Below, piece after piece: positions 21,682-30,364 of a stretch of DNA of 64,000 nt. The position numbers and the translations under genes are program-made. How positions within the stretch are numbered: the stretch's first letter is position 1; every line of letters starts with the position of its first letter. Origin of the DNA: Poa pratensis (Eukaryota > Streptophyta > Magnoliopsida > Poales > Poaceae). The notes under the pieces were generated by a model. It worked only from the letters and a program-made list of their open reading frames with translations. It searched no databases and had not been told where the DNA came from. The stretch lies in assembly GCA_947311845.1 (NCBI GenBank), contig CAMZMU010000052.1:135772919-135836918 (forward strand). Reading direction: 5' to 3'.

Positions 21682-22083
21682 TTAGAATGAACCCCGTGCG
21701 TTGCAGCGGGTATTTTTTAAGAAATCTAATAAACACATGAAATATGTAGTTGACTATAGAAATATGCAAGCAAAAAAGTTTACTTGATTGGGAAAACTAA
21801 TTCCGATGTTTCCCTAGCACATGATTTAATTTGTTATTACATATCGGGATTGTGTGATTTTATCATTTGAACGGTAAAAGAAGAATGACGTGAACAATTT
21901 AATGGGTAAAGAAAAAGATGATTTGGATGATTGCATGTAGAAATAGACAATAAGTAATGAATTTTAGTGGGATGACGTGGACAATTGGTTGAGTAAAAGA
22001 GTAAAAAGTGATGTGGATAACATGCATGCTGAGATAGAATCATTAATTGGAGTTAGTGGGGTTTGTTTGATAATAAGTATAGA
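21682..22083 (-). mobile_element. Small non-autonomous Helitron
   Basis: On the minus strand the element begins TCTATACTTATTATC at 22083 and ends with a GC-rich hairpin (cccgctgcaacgcacggg, 21693-21710) followed shortly by CTAA at 21685-21682. The 5' neighbour is A and the 3' neighbour is T, as expected for insertion between A and T. No coding capacity (402 bp); it would need RepHel protein from another copy. Confidence 0.75.
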
Positions 22084-22444
22084 TTAATCTTAATAGAAAT
22101 TGGGTAGGTTTTTCGGGATTTAATCATGGGTAGTATGGGTATTGTGATGTACTTTGCTTTGGGTCCACTAACATATGAACACGAAGTTATTTATTGATTT
22201 TTTTTTGGAATTTTTGAAATAGAAATATCCCGTCGTCCTTGAGAACTCCTAGGCAATTTGAGGAGTGGGACAAATTGATCACCGTTTATTTCAATTTCCT
22301 TTACTTTATTTGCTAATATAGAATTGTGGAGTCCACCCGAATTATTAGTTGAATGAAACTTGGTAAGACTGATACTCCTGTTATTTTTTGTTGCTACGAG
22401 AACATCTTGTATCATGGGTAGTTTGATTTTTGTGCCAGTGTTAG
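22084..22444. other. Short intergenic spacer
   Basis: Sequence between the Helitron and CACTA B, with no gene or repeat boundary of its own. Confidence 0.5.
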
Positions 22445-22620
22445 CACTAGTAGAAAAACACCCATCCGTTTGGGCCTTTTATCCCCCCAAACTATTGAAC
22501 CGAGACGAATAGGATGCAGCAGAATTGTCAGGGACCAAAGGGTCGCGGCATGTGCACAGCCGGGCCCAGCTCACCCTTTCGTCCCGGTTCGTAACACGAA
22601 CCGGGACCAAAGAGTCTCCC
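22445..22620. repeat. Terminal inverted repeat and hairpin of CACTA B, left
   Basis: The terminus CACTAGTAGAAAAA is followed by 'cgtcccggttcgtaacacga' with 'accgggaccaaag' completing a hairpin at about 22578-22612. The same hairpin class recurs centrally and at the right end. Confidence 0.88.
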
Positions 22621-23106
22621 CTGCATATATCATCTTCCACCCCAAGCTCCATCTCCATTTTGAGCTCGAGTTCATCACCATTTTCTCCTCCATTTCCTCT
22701 CCATCACTCAAGTTAATCCCCATTTTTTTTCACCATTTGTGAAGATTGAAGGCACCCCATCTATTCAAGGGTTAGCAACATCATCCTTTCCTCCGGCGTT
22801 GCAACTTTAGCTCATTTCATTGCTAGTTTAGCTCATTTCATTTTGTAGTGCTAGCTAGGTGTTTGATGAAATGCCTAAGTTAGAGAGTTCATTTTTTATA
22901 TGCATTTTGAGCTCAAATTAATTTATTATTTGTGGTTTTAGTGTCGTCCCGTCCTCACCGCCGTCGATAGCCCGCCGTCCCGTGACCGGCACCACCTCGG
23001 TGAGCCTCTTTTTTATCTTTTATTTGAAAGAAAAATTACTTGTATGATTTAAATGCATAGTTATTTCTTGTATAATTTTCTTATGTTTTTTTATATGTAT
23101 AGTGTC

Positions 23107-23591
23107 ATGGTTTTGATATCCGCCCCCGTCGGCCCTCGTCCGGTCTATGATTCGGATGTGGTATATTTTTATAACTATTTGTTTCATTTCGTGTTTATAA
23201 CAACTATACCTACCAACTTGACATAGACGCTTTTATCTAGGAGGTAGTTGAACCGGAAATTCCAACCGACCCTATTGTCGAGTTTTTTGTAAAAGAAAAC
23301 AATGATTTGAAAGCAAAATTGAAAAGAAGTGAAGATCTTCGTCTCCAATGCCTAGAAGAGAAGATGAAATTGGAGTTCAAGCTTGCCGACATCATCGATG
23401 AACACGAGTTCAAGCTTGCCGACGTCGTCGATGCTCACGAGATCAAGATGGATGCAATGCGCTTGAAGATTAAAAAGATTAGAAAATATGCCATTAGTCA
23501 AGAGGCTTGGTATCATTATGCTGTTGGTTCAGTAATTACCTTAGTTGCGATTTTGATCGCATTTGTTGTTGGATTTAAATTCTTTAGATAG
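23107..23591 (+). CDS. CACTA-encoded coiled-coil tail-anchored protein (B copy)
   Basis: Exon 23107-23160 (ATG, 18 codons, MVLISAPVGPRPVYDSDV) and exon 23241-23591 join in frame through a GT-AG intron: 134 residues. Residues about 40-105 are charged and helical, with an internal 10-residue duplication (EFKLADIIDEHEFKLADVVD). A single hydrophobic segment near 113-132 (AVGSVITLVAILIAFVVGF) ends in K-F-F-R, typical of a C-terminal membrane anchor without a signal peptide. A leader exon (22942-22999) with good splice sites precedes it. It lies about 150 bp upstream of TNP2 and may share its transcript. The gene structure is identical in CACTA A. Function is unknown; a membrane location (ER or nuclear envelope) is inferred. 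Confidence 0.7.
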
Positions 23592-23742
23592 TTGTATGTT
23601 AGTTTCAATTAATGTATGTTTTATGAGAACTATGTATTACATTTACTTTACTTTGGTTTTAATGTGATGAACTTGTATTAATTAATTTGGTCACTATTAT
23701 ATATTCATGATGTAGTGTAATGGTTTTTGATATATTTATATA

Positions 23743-26487
23743 ATGCAGATGAGCCGGCAATGGATGTACAGTGACCGACGCTGTCCCGACTATATTAATG
23801 GCATGCATAGTTTTCTCCGTGTGGCTGAGAAAAACAAGCCGTCGAATGGTTTTATTTCTTGTCCATGTAGTGTCTGCAAGAATACGCAGGATTACTCTAC
23901 CTCAAAAACCATTCACGTCCACCTGTTGCAGTCCGGTTTCATGTCCGGTTATAATTGTTGGACCAAGCACGGAGAAAGAGGGGTTATAATGGAAGAAAAT
24001 GAAGAAGAAGAGGATAATGACAACTATCCTACGTTCACTGAAGACGGTGATACTACAATGGGGGAAGACGAAGCTGAAGAAGAGCCCATTGTTGATGAGC
24101 CCATTGTTGATGAGCCCGATGATGATTTTGGTCGGGCCATTCTTGATGCACAGATAAACAGCGGAAGTGAAAACGAGAGGTTGAAGTTGGAGAGCATGTT
24201 AGAGGATCACAAAAAATTGTTGTACCCAACTTGCGAAGATGGCCAGAAAAAGCTTGGTACCACACTGGAATTGCTGCAATGGAAGGCAGAGAATGGTACA
24301 TCTGACAGGGGATTTGAAAATTTGCTGAAAATAATAAAGAAGATGCTTCCAAGGGATAACGTATTACCCCCCAGTACGTACGAAGCAAAGAAGGTTGTCT
24401 GCCCTCTAGGATTAGAGGTGCAGAAGATACATGCATGCATCAATGACTGCATCCTCTACCGCGGTGAGAAGTACGAGAATTTGAATGCATGCCCGGTATG
24501 CGGTGCATTGCGGTATAAGATAAGGCGAGATGACCCTGGTGATGTTGAGGGCGAGCCGTGCCCCAGGAAGAGGGTTCCTGCCAAGGTGATGTGGTATGCT
24601 CCTATAATACCACGGTTGAAACGTTTGTTCCAAAACAAAGAGCATGCAAAGTTGTTACGATGGCACAAAGAAGACCGTAAGAAAGACCTGATGCTGAGAC
24701 ACCCCGCTGATGGGTCGCAGTGGAGAAAAATCGACAGGGAGTTCCCGACATTTGCAGCTGACGCAAGGAACTTAAGATTTGGTCTAAGTACAGATGGCTT
24801 TAATCCTTTCGGGGAGCAGAGCTCCAGTCATAGCACCTGGCCTGTGACTCTGTGTATCTATAACCTTCCTCCTTGGTTGTGCATGAAGCGGAAGTTCATT
24901 ATGATGCCAGTGCTCATCCAAGGCCCGAAGCAACCCGGCAACGACATTGATGTGTACCTGAGGCCATTGGTTGAAGAACTTTTACAGTTGTGGCGTGACG
25001 AAGGTGTACCTGTGTGGGATGAGCACGAACAAAAGGAATTTGACCTACGAGCGTTGCTGTTTGTAACCATCAATGATTGGCCTGCTCTTAGTAACATTTC
25101 AGGACAGTCAAACAAGGGATACAATGCATGCACGCACTGTTTAAGTGAGACTGAAAGTATACATTTGGGAAACAAGAATGTGTACCTGGGGCATCGTCGA
25201 TTTCTTACAAAACAGCATCCCGTAAGAAAGAAAGGCAAGCATTTCAAAGGTGAGGCAGATCACCGGACGAATCCTAAATTCCCTCATGGTGATGTTATAT
25301 ATGACATGGTCAAGGATTTAAAAGTAATCTTTGGAAAGGGTCCTGGCAGTCTATCTGTTCCGAATGACGCTGATGGACACGTACCCATGTGGAAGAAGTG
25401 CTCTATATTTTGGGAGCTACCCTATTGGAAAATCCTAGAGGTTCGCTCTGCAATCGACGTGATGCACGTGACGAAAAATCTGTGCGTGAACCTGCTAAGC
25501 TTCTTGGGCGTGTATGGGAAAACGAAAGATACACCGGAATCACGGCAGGACCACCAACGTATGCACGAACGAGACGACCACCTGAATCCAGAGAAGTATC
25601 AAGGTCTTGCCAGCTACGCTCTTACCAAAGAAGAGAAGGAGATCTTTTTTGAAGTCCTGAGCAGTATCAAGGTCCCGTCTGGTTTCTCGTCGAATATAAA
25701 GGGAATAATAAACATGGCAGAGAAAAAGTTCCAAAACCTAAAGTCTCATGACTGCCACGTGATTATGACACAATTACTTCCGATTGCATTGAGGGGGCTT
25801 CTACCGGAAAATGTTCGAGTACCCATTGTGAAGCTATGTGCATTTCTCAATGCAATTTCTCAGAAGGTGATCAATCCATTAACTCTACCAAGTTTACAGA
25901 AGGATGTGGTCCAATGTCTTGTCAGCTTCGAGTTGGTGTTCCCACCATCCTTCTTCAATATTATGACGCACCTCATAGTTCACCTAGTCGAAGAGATTAA
26001 CGTTCTCGGTCCTGTATTTCTACACAACATGTTCCCCTTTGAGAGGTTCATGGGAGTCTTAAAGAAATACGTTCATAACCGTGCTAGGCCAGAAGGAAGC
26101 ATCTCCAAGGGCTATGGAACAGAGGAGGTCATTGAGTTTTGTGTTGACTTTATTCCTGACCTTAAGCCGATCGGTGTTCCTCAATCGCGCCATGAGGGGA
26201 GACTGCGTGGAAAAGGCACGCTAGGAAAGAAAGCAATAATGTGTAAGGACTGGGATTCTTTCAATCAAGCACACTACACAGTTCTACATAATTCCAGCTT
26301 GGTGGCTCCGTATATCAAGGAACACATGAATAGTTTACGCTCTAAATGCCCGGAGCAGCCTGAAGAATCGATTGAAAGAGAACACATGAAGACTTTCAGC
26401 GGGTGGTTGCAAACACGTCTCATTAATGACACACTGTTGAAGAACAGCTATACTTGTTGGCCAAAGCACCATCTTCGACTATATTGA
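23743..26487 (+). CDS. TNP2: TNP2-type CACTA transposase (C-terminus frameshifted)
   Basis: A 914-codon open frame. It starts near an acceptor-like tgcag, so ATG 23749 (MSRQWMYSDRR) may be the true start. Domains: Transpos_assoc about 3-80 (CPCSVCKN), a Cys pair CPVCGALRYK near 250, the Transposase_21 catalytic region about 283-490 (MLRHPADGSQWR, STDGFNPFG, YNLPPWLC), and a DUF4218-like region about 715-830 (MTHLIVHLVEEI, MFPFERFMGVLKKYVHN). The protein binds element ends and cuts DNA in the nucleus. The family continues with DUF4216, but here a frameshift near 26438 ends the frame; the rest is readable in other frames to 27059. It is one of the two genes needed for CACTA movement. Confidence 0.9.
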   Translation: MQMSRQWMYSDRRCPDYINGMHSFLRVAEKNKPSNGFISCPCSVCKNTQDYSTSKTIHVHLLQSGFMSGYNCWTKHGERGVIMEENEEEEDNDNYPTFTEDGDTTMGEDEAEEEPIVDEPIVDEPDDDFGRAILDAQINSGSENERLKLESMLEDHKKLLYPTCEDGQKKLGTTLELLQWKAENGTSDRGFENLLKIIKKMLPRDNVLPPSTYEAKKVVCPLGLEVQKIHACINDCILYRGEKYENLNACPVCGALRYKIRRDDPGDVEGEPCPRKRVPAKVMWYAPIIPRLKRLFQNKEHAKLLRWHKEDRKKDLMLRHPADGSQWRKIDREFPTFAADARNLRFGLSTDGFNPFGEQSSSHSTWPVTLCIYNLPPWLCMKRKFIMMPVLIQGPKQPGNDIDVYLRPLVEELLQLWRDEGVPVWDEHEQKEFDLRALLFVTINDWPALSNISGQSNKGYNACTHCLSETESIHLGNKNVYLGHRRFLTKQHPVRKKGKHFKGEADHRTNPKFPHGDVIYDMVKDLKVIFGKGPGSLSVPNDADGHVPMWKKCSIFWELPYWKILEVRSAIDVMHVTKNLCVNLLSFLGVYGKTKDTPESRQDHQRMHERDDHLNPEKYQGLASYALTKEEKEIFFEVLSSIKVPSGFSSNIKGIINMAEKKFQNLKSHDCHVIMTQLLPIALRGLLPENVRVPIVKLCAFLNAISQKVINPLTLPSLQKDVVQCLVSFELVFPPSFFNIMTHLIVHLVEEINVLGPVFLHNMFPFERFMGVLKKYVHNRARPEGSISKGYGTEEVIEFCVDFIPDLKPIGVPQSRHEGRLRGKGTLGKKAIMCKDWDSFNQAHYTVLHNSSLVAPYIKEHMNSLRSKCPEQPEESIEREHMKTFSGWLQTRLINDTLLKNSYTCWPKHHLRLY

Positions 26488-27059
26488 CTTTTCAAGGGTA
26501 CGAGATAAATGGGAATACATTTTACACGGCCGACCAAGATAAAAAGAGCACCAACCAAAACAGTGGTGTCCGCTTTGATGCAACAAACAACAATGGGAAA
26601 AGGACACATATTATGGTTACATAGAGCAGATATGGGAACTTGACTATGGACCTTCTTTCAAGGTACCTTTGTTCTGGTGCAAATGGTTCAACCTGTAGAC
26701 CCGAAGTACGGAATGACTACGGTGGATCTCAAGAATCTTGGGTACGACACCGAACCATTCGTCCTAGCCAATGACGTGGCTCAGGTTTTCTATGTGAAGG
26801 ACATGTCTTCCAGACCGAAAAAAGAAAAGATAAGCAAGCGAATACATCATACGATGAGCCAAAGCGCCACATAGTTCTTTCAGGAAAAAGAAACATCGTG
26901 GGAGTGGAGGACAAGACAGACATGTCAGAAGATTACAATAAGTTTCATGAAATTCCGCCCTTCAAAGTGAACATTGACCCAAGTATCAAGTTAAATGATG
27001 AAGATTGTCCATGGTTGCGGCGCAATCAGAAGAAAGGGACACACACGAAGAAGAAGTAA
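26438..27059 (+). pseudogene. TNP2 C-terminal region (DUF4216), frameshifted
   Basis: Continuation of TNP2 in shifted frames: LTFQGYEINGNTFYT, then YYGYIEQIWELDYG and PLFWCKWF, then VDPKYGMTTVDLKNLGYDTE and FVLANDVAQVFYV, then CPWLRRNQKKG and a Lys-rich end with stop at 27057-27059. At least three frame changes and one in-frame stop separate these blocks. The same C-terminal end is found in CACTA A at 12836-12962. Confidence 0.75.
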
Positions 27060-27259
27060 CTGTGATGTGTAATAATATATTAAACCTTTATGTAACTGTG
27101 TTGTGAAAACTCGGAAGAAAACTCTAAACTCCAACGGCGCTCACAAGCGCTCGATAAAACACACGATTTCTGTAGTTATCAGGCATACATCTTTATTTAA
27201 TCCAGTTACATAGCTCGGTTCCATTTTTATTTAACCATAATACATCACAAATAATATCA

Positions 27260-27652
27260 CTAACTTTTGCCGGGTCCTAAGCCACGGGGTGCTGAGCGGC
27301 CGGTGCTGTGCACCCAAAGAGCAGGAACCATCACAGGGGCAATACTCACGTGAGAAGGATCCCTATGAAGAACCATCCATCTACTTTCATACACCGCTGG
27401 CGTATCCAACATAAACACATAGCGATTGACGTGCTCGTTCTTCTCCCTGATACGGCGACGTACCACCTCCTCGGGGGCTGGCTCCCTCTGCACCGAGTGT
27501 GGCCCACGCGACTTCCACCAAACAAGATCCGGGTCGACGATGTCACCCGGATTCCCCACCAAGCGACGCGTCCCAGAAGATACCACCTCCCAGTGCCAGC
27601 CCGGCGGAGCCCAGTCCCGGACATCGCCCATCGCATCCAACAGGCCAGACAT
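27260..27652 (-). CDS. Antisense 130-codon ORF in CACTA B, unknown function
   Basis: Reading on the minus strand from the ATG at 27652 (MSGLLDAMGDVRDWAPPG) to a stop at 27260 gives 130 residues. A T-rich acceptor-like ttttttcag lies 8-17 bases upstream of this ATG, so this start is preferred over the longer frame from 27697. The protein is Trp-rich and basic (WAPPGWHWEVV, RRRIREKNEHVNRYVFML, WMVLHRD). A palindromic TATA box at 27923-27932 and a 22-bp stem hairpin (27790-27862) lie upstream on the same strand, consistent with a leader. It is opposite in direction to TNP2 and ORF2. No domain is recognised. It may be a captured gene or a regulator. Confidence 0.5.
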   Translation of the reverse strand: MSGLLDAMGDVRDWAPPGWHWEVVSSGTRRLVGNPGDIVDPDLVWWKSRGPHSVQREPAPEEVVRRRIREKNEHVNRYVFMLDTPAVYESRWMVLHRDPSHVSIAPVMVPALWVHSTGRSAPRGLGPGKS

Positions 27653-27789
27653 CGTCGTCGAGATCTGAAAAAATGAGTGGGGAATTTGATCAAACACCTA
27701 GGTAGGGGAGGGAGAGGGCAGCACCTTGGGGATTTTGTATTCGGTCGACGAACTGAAGGATTTTGTAGATAGAACAAAACACATGGTTT

Positions 27790-27862
27790 CTCCTGCATAC
27801 AGCCCAACGCTGGCTCGTGAGTGCCCGCATATCAAAATGCAGCGTTGGGCGTATGCAGGGAG
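27790..27862. repeat. 22-bp stem hairpin in CACTA B
   Basis: ctcctgcatacagcccaacg followed by ct (27790-27811) pairs with 27841-27862 with a single one-base offset and a 29-base loop. It occupies the same place relative to the TATA palindrome as the unrelated hairpin in CACTA A. Confidence 0.8.
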
Positions 27863-27922
27863 TCCGAATGCTTCGTATACCAAACTGAACTATAATGAGT
27901 GTCGTGAGTGCCCGGGAGGGGG

Positions 27923-27932
27923 CTATATATAG
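27923..27932 (-). promoter_or_regulatory. Palindromic TATA box, CACTA B
   Basis: ctatatatag preceded by gggaggggg, repeated almost exactly in CACTA A at 13253-13262. It could drive the antisense ORF to its left or, being symmetric, the other direction. Function is inferred from sequence only. Confidence 0.5.
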
Positions 27933-28057
27933 GGTCATGTAGCTCACGAAGAAACACACGGTTCTAAAAATCCAATGGCTCACAAGCCCTCAAAAGAAAC
28001 ACACCCCTGATCCAACGGCGCACTAGCGTTTGAAAGAAACACACGATCCGTGTGATT

Positions 28058-28094
28058 CTTTAGTCCCGGTTGGTGTTACCAACCGGGACTAAAG
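28058..28094. repeat. Perfect 17-bp stem hairpin (central, CACTA B)
   Basis: ctttagtcccggttggt and its exact inverse are separated by three bases. It is of the same class as the terminal hairpins of this element and the half-copy at the rearrangement breakpoint in CACTA A. Confidence 0.9.
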
Positions 28095-28128
28095 GCGGGT
28101 CAGTCACGTGTCCTCCCCCAGCGTTGCC

Positions 28129-28230
28129 TATATTAGTAAATGCATTTTCAATTCAAACTATATTAGTAAATGCATTTTTAATTCAAACTATATTAGTAAA
28201 TGCATTTTTCATTCAAACTATATTAGTAAA
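28129..28230. repeat. 30-bp tandem repeats in CACTA B
   Basis: tattagtaaatgcatttt units start at 28131, 28161, 28191 and 28221, exactly 30 bp apart; about 3.3 copies. Confidence 0.9.
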
Positions 28231-28299
28231 CAGAAAATGTTTTGAATTATTGAACATTTAAATTAAATATATATAAAAGAAACTATTGCAAAAAATAGG

Positions 28300-28630
28300 A
28301 AATAAGGAAAATATATGTTTTTCAGAAATAAGAAAGGATGTTTAAAAAATAAAGAGATAATTATTACAATTTTTAGATAATTAAATCAATAGATAAAAAT
28401 AAATAAGAAAAAAATATGTTTTTCAGAAATAAGAAAGGATGTTTTAAAAATAAAGAGATAATTATTACAATTTTTTGATAATTAAATTAATAGATATAAA
28501 ATAAATAAGAAAAAGATATGTTTTTCAGAAATAAAAAAGGATGTTTTAAAAATAAAGAGATAATTATTACAATTTTTAGATAATTAAATTAATAGATATA
28601 AAATAAATAAGAAAATATATGTTTTTTAAA
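28300..28630. repeat. AT-rich tandem repeats, about 101-bp period
   Basis: The string ttcagaaataagaaaggatg occurs at 28321 and 28422, and in variant form at 28524, giving just over three copies of a 101-102-bp AT-rich unit between the transposase and ORF2 halves of CACTA B. Confidence 0.85.
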
Positions 28631-28752
28631 TATTGGAACATTTTAAAAGAAACTAGAAAAAAACAATTCAAAACGCATGTAACTCAAAGTATATAAAATA
28701 AACGAAAAAAGAAAACAGAAATAGAAACTAGAAAAAGAAACAAGAAAAAAAA

Positions 28753-28950
28753 GGCCTTTGGTCGCGGTTGGTAACACTAACCGGGACCAAAGGCCCGCTG
28801 GTCTTCGCGCGAAATTTTTGCGGCCCAGACAGACCTTTGTTCCCGGTTGGTGTTACCAACGGCCCAGACAGACCTTTGTTCCCGGTTGGTGTTACCAACC
28901 GCGACCAAAGGGTTTTTGGTCCCGGTTCGTGTCTGGAACCGGGACCAAAG
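28753..28950. repeat. Central hairpin array of CACTA B
   Basis: Several inverted units of 'cctttggtcccggttggt...accaaccgggaccaaagg', one duplicated in tandem at 28832-28905, and one with the gttcg variant at 28917-28950. They lie just upstream of ORF2 and may act as promoter or transposase-binding sites. Confidence 0.85.
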
Positions 28951-29056
28951 GTCCTTTTCGCGTGGATTTGAGCGGTTCCGCCCATTTATTCTTCCTCATT
29001 CTTCCCCGACGTGCCGCCCCTCGACCCCTGCCGCCAGGCTGCCACGACGTTGTGAA

Positions 29057-30256
29057 GATACAACACGTGATCCACTAGTGAAGATACAACAGCAGTGGCC
29101 CACATTTGTGAAGCAAAGAAAATCGGAGGCCGCTGTGCCCCGATCGCAAACAAATAAGTTAAATGCTGCGAAGAAGGAATATCACCACACTTTGGGGGCA
29201 GGTGGCTACAAGGCTGCCGTGCCTAAGTGGGAAGCCTTTGAAGCAAAACTGCTTGATAACGGGATCATTCCACAGACAGCGGACTGGCCCGAGAGGTCCA
29301 AGTTTTGGTTGTTCGCGCATGGGGCAGGGTTGGACCCAGAGACAGGGCTGATTGTTGCTCAGGGAAGATGGAAGGACAAAATTGAGTATATAACCAAAGA
29401 ACTTGTGGACGCAATAGATAAAGTTCGAAGGGGAGTGTACGTGGTCGACAGAGAGAAAGACGAGCTGTCACTGGCACTCGGGAATCCTGAACACGTCGGA
29501 CGATTACGAGGCTATGGAGTCGGTGTCACCTTGAAGCAAGGTTTTCCGGAAGACGCTCATACTTATAGAAGCCGTCAGAGAAAGAAGAAGCAGGAGGCAG
29601 ACCGGTTATCAGCATTGGAACGCAAGGTGCAGCAGCAGCAGGAGCAACTAGACTCACTTAGTTAGCAAAGGGCACCTCAGCTGCAGCTAGAAGGTCCTGT
29701 CGTCGAAGCCGCCCCATCTGATCAGCGGAAAAGCAGCGTGGGTTCCACGCATCTAGAAAATTCTGAATTCAAACCGCCGGCGGCTCACTACCCCGTGGAT
29801 GATATCACGGAGAAGACAGACTGTGAGCTACATATGTCAATGAAGAACATGTCCTTCAAGGTGGCGGTCGGCTATGCTTTACCTAATCAATCTGGAGCAA
29901 GCTACCATCTCGGTGGGATTCCAGCTGGCTATGCACGTGTCGGGGTGGATGAAGTTGTGCCGTTATATGCTAATCTGGACCTTGACATTCCTGGAGGTGA
30001 CGACGAGAAGACACTGGGAAAAGTCGAGAAGGGTATCGCTATCTGGAACAAGAAAAACATCGTGTTTCCAAACTTGGCCCCAAGGCCACCGACTCCTCCG
30101 ACTAGCAGTCCATCGCCACATCAAGATCCATCCCCCCCACATCAAGATCCATCCCCCCACATCAAGCTCCATCCCTCGACGCCCCGTCCGTCGCGAGTCC
30201 ATCGCCCGCGACGTCCCGTCCGTCGATTGCGCCCACTGCTAAGTCCTTCTCGTTAA
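29057..30256 (+). pseudogene. CACTA B ORF2: Transposase_24 plus DUF8039 domains
   Basis: The frame carries a Transposase_24 (plant Ptta/En/Spm) domain over its first 190 codons: KKEYHHTLGAGGYKAAVPKWE, DWPERSKFWLFAHGAGLD, DREKDELSLALGNPEHVGR and FPEDAHTYRSRQRKKKQ, ending in a coiled coil. A TAG at 29663-29665 interrupts it. The same frame continues with a DUF8039-type domain (YPVDDITEKTDCELHMS ... GKVEKGIAIWNKKNIVFP) and a Pro/Ser-rich tail to 30256. Transposase_24 is the TNPA-like DNA-binding partner of TNP2 in this class. Frames change several times between 30180 and 30380 before the protease region starts. One stop and a few shifts make it a pseudogene as it stands. Confidence 0.75.
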
Positions 30257-30364
30257 AGCGGAAACTGAACTTCCCGTCGACGAGCAGAAGTGCAGATAAG
30301 TTAACTCGAGAGGAACGCGAGTTGCTAAACACGACTTGACTCCAGAGGAACTCGACGAGTCGGT

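Noticed and set aside
29070..29078. 'ccactagtg' inside CACTA B as a nested CACTA end
   Set aside because: Short palindrome without extended terminal repeat or target duplication.
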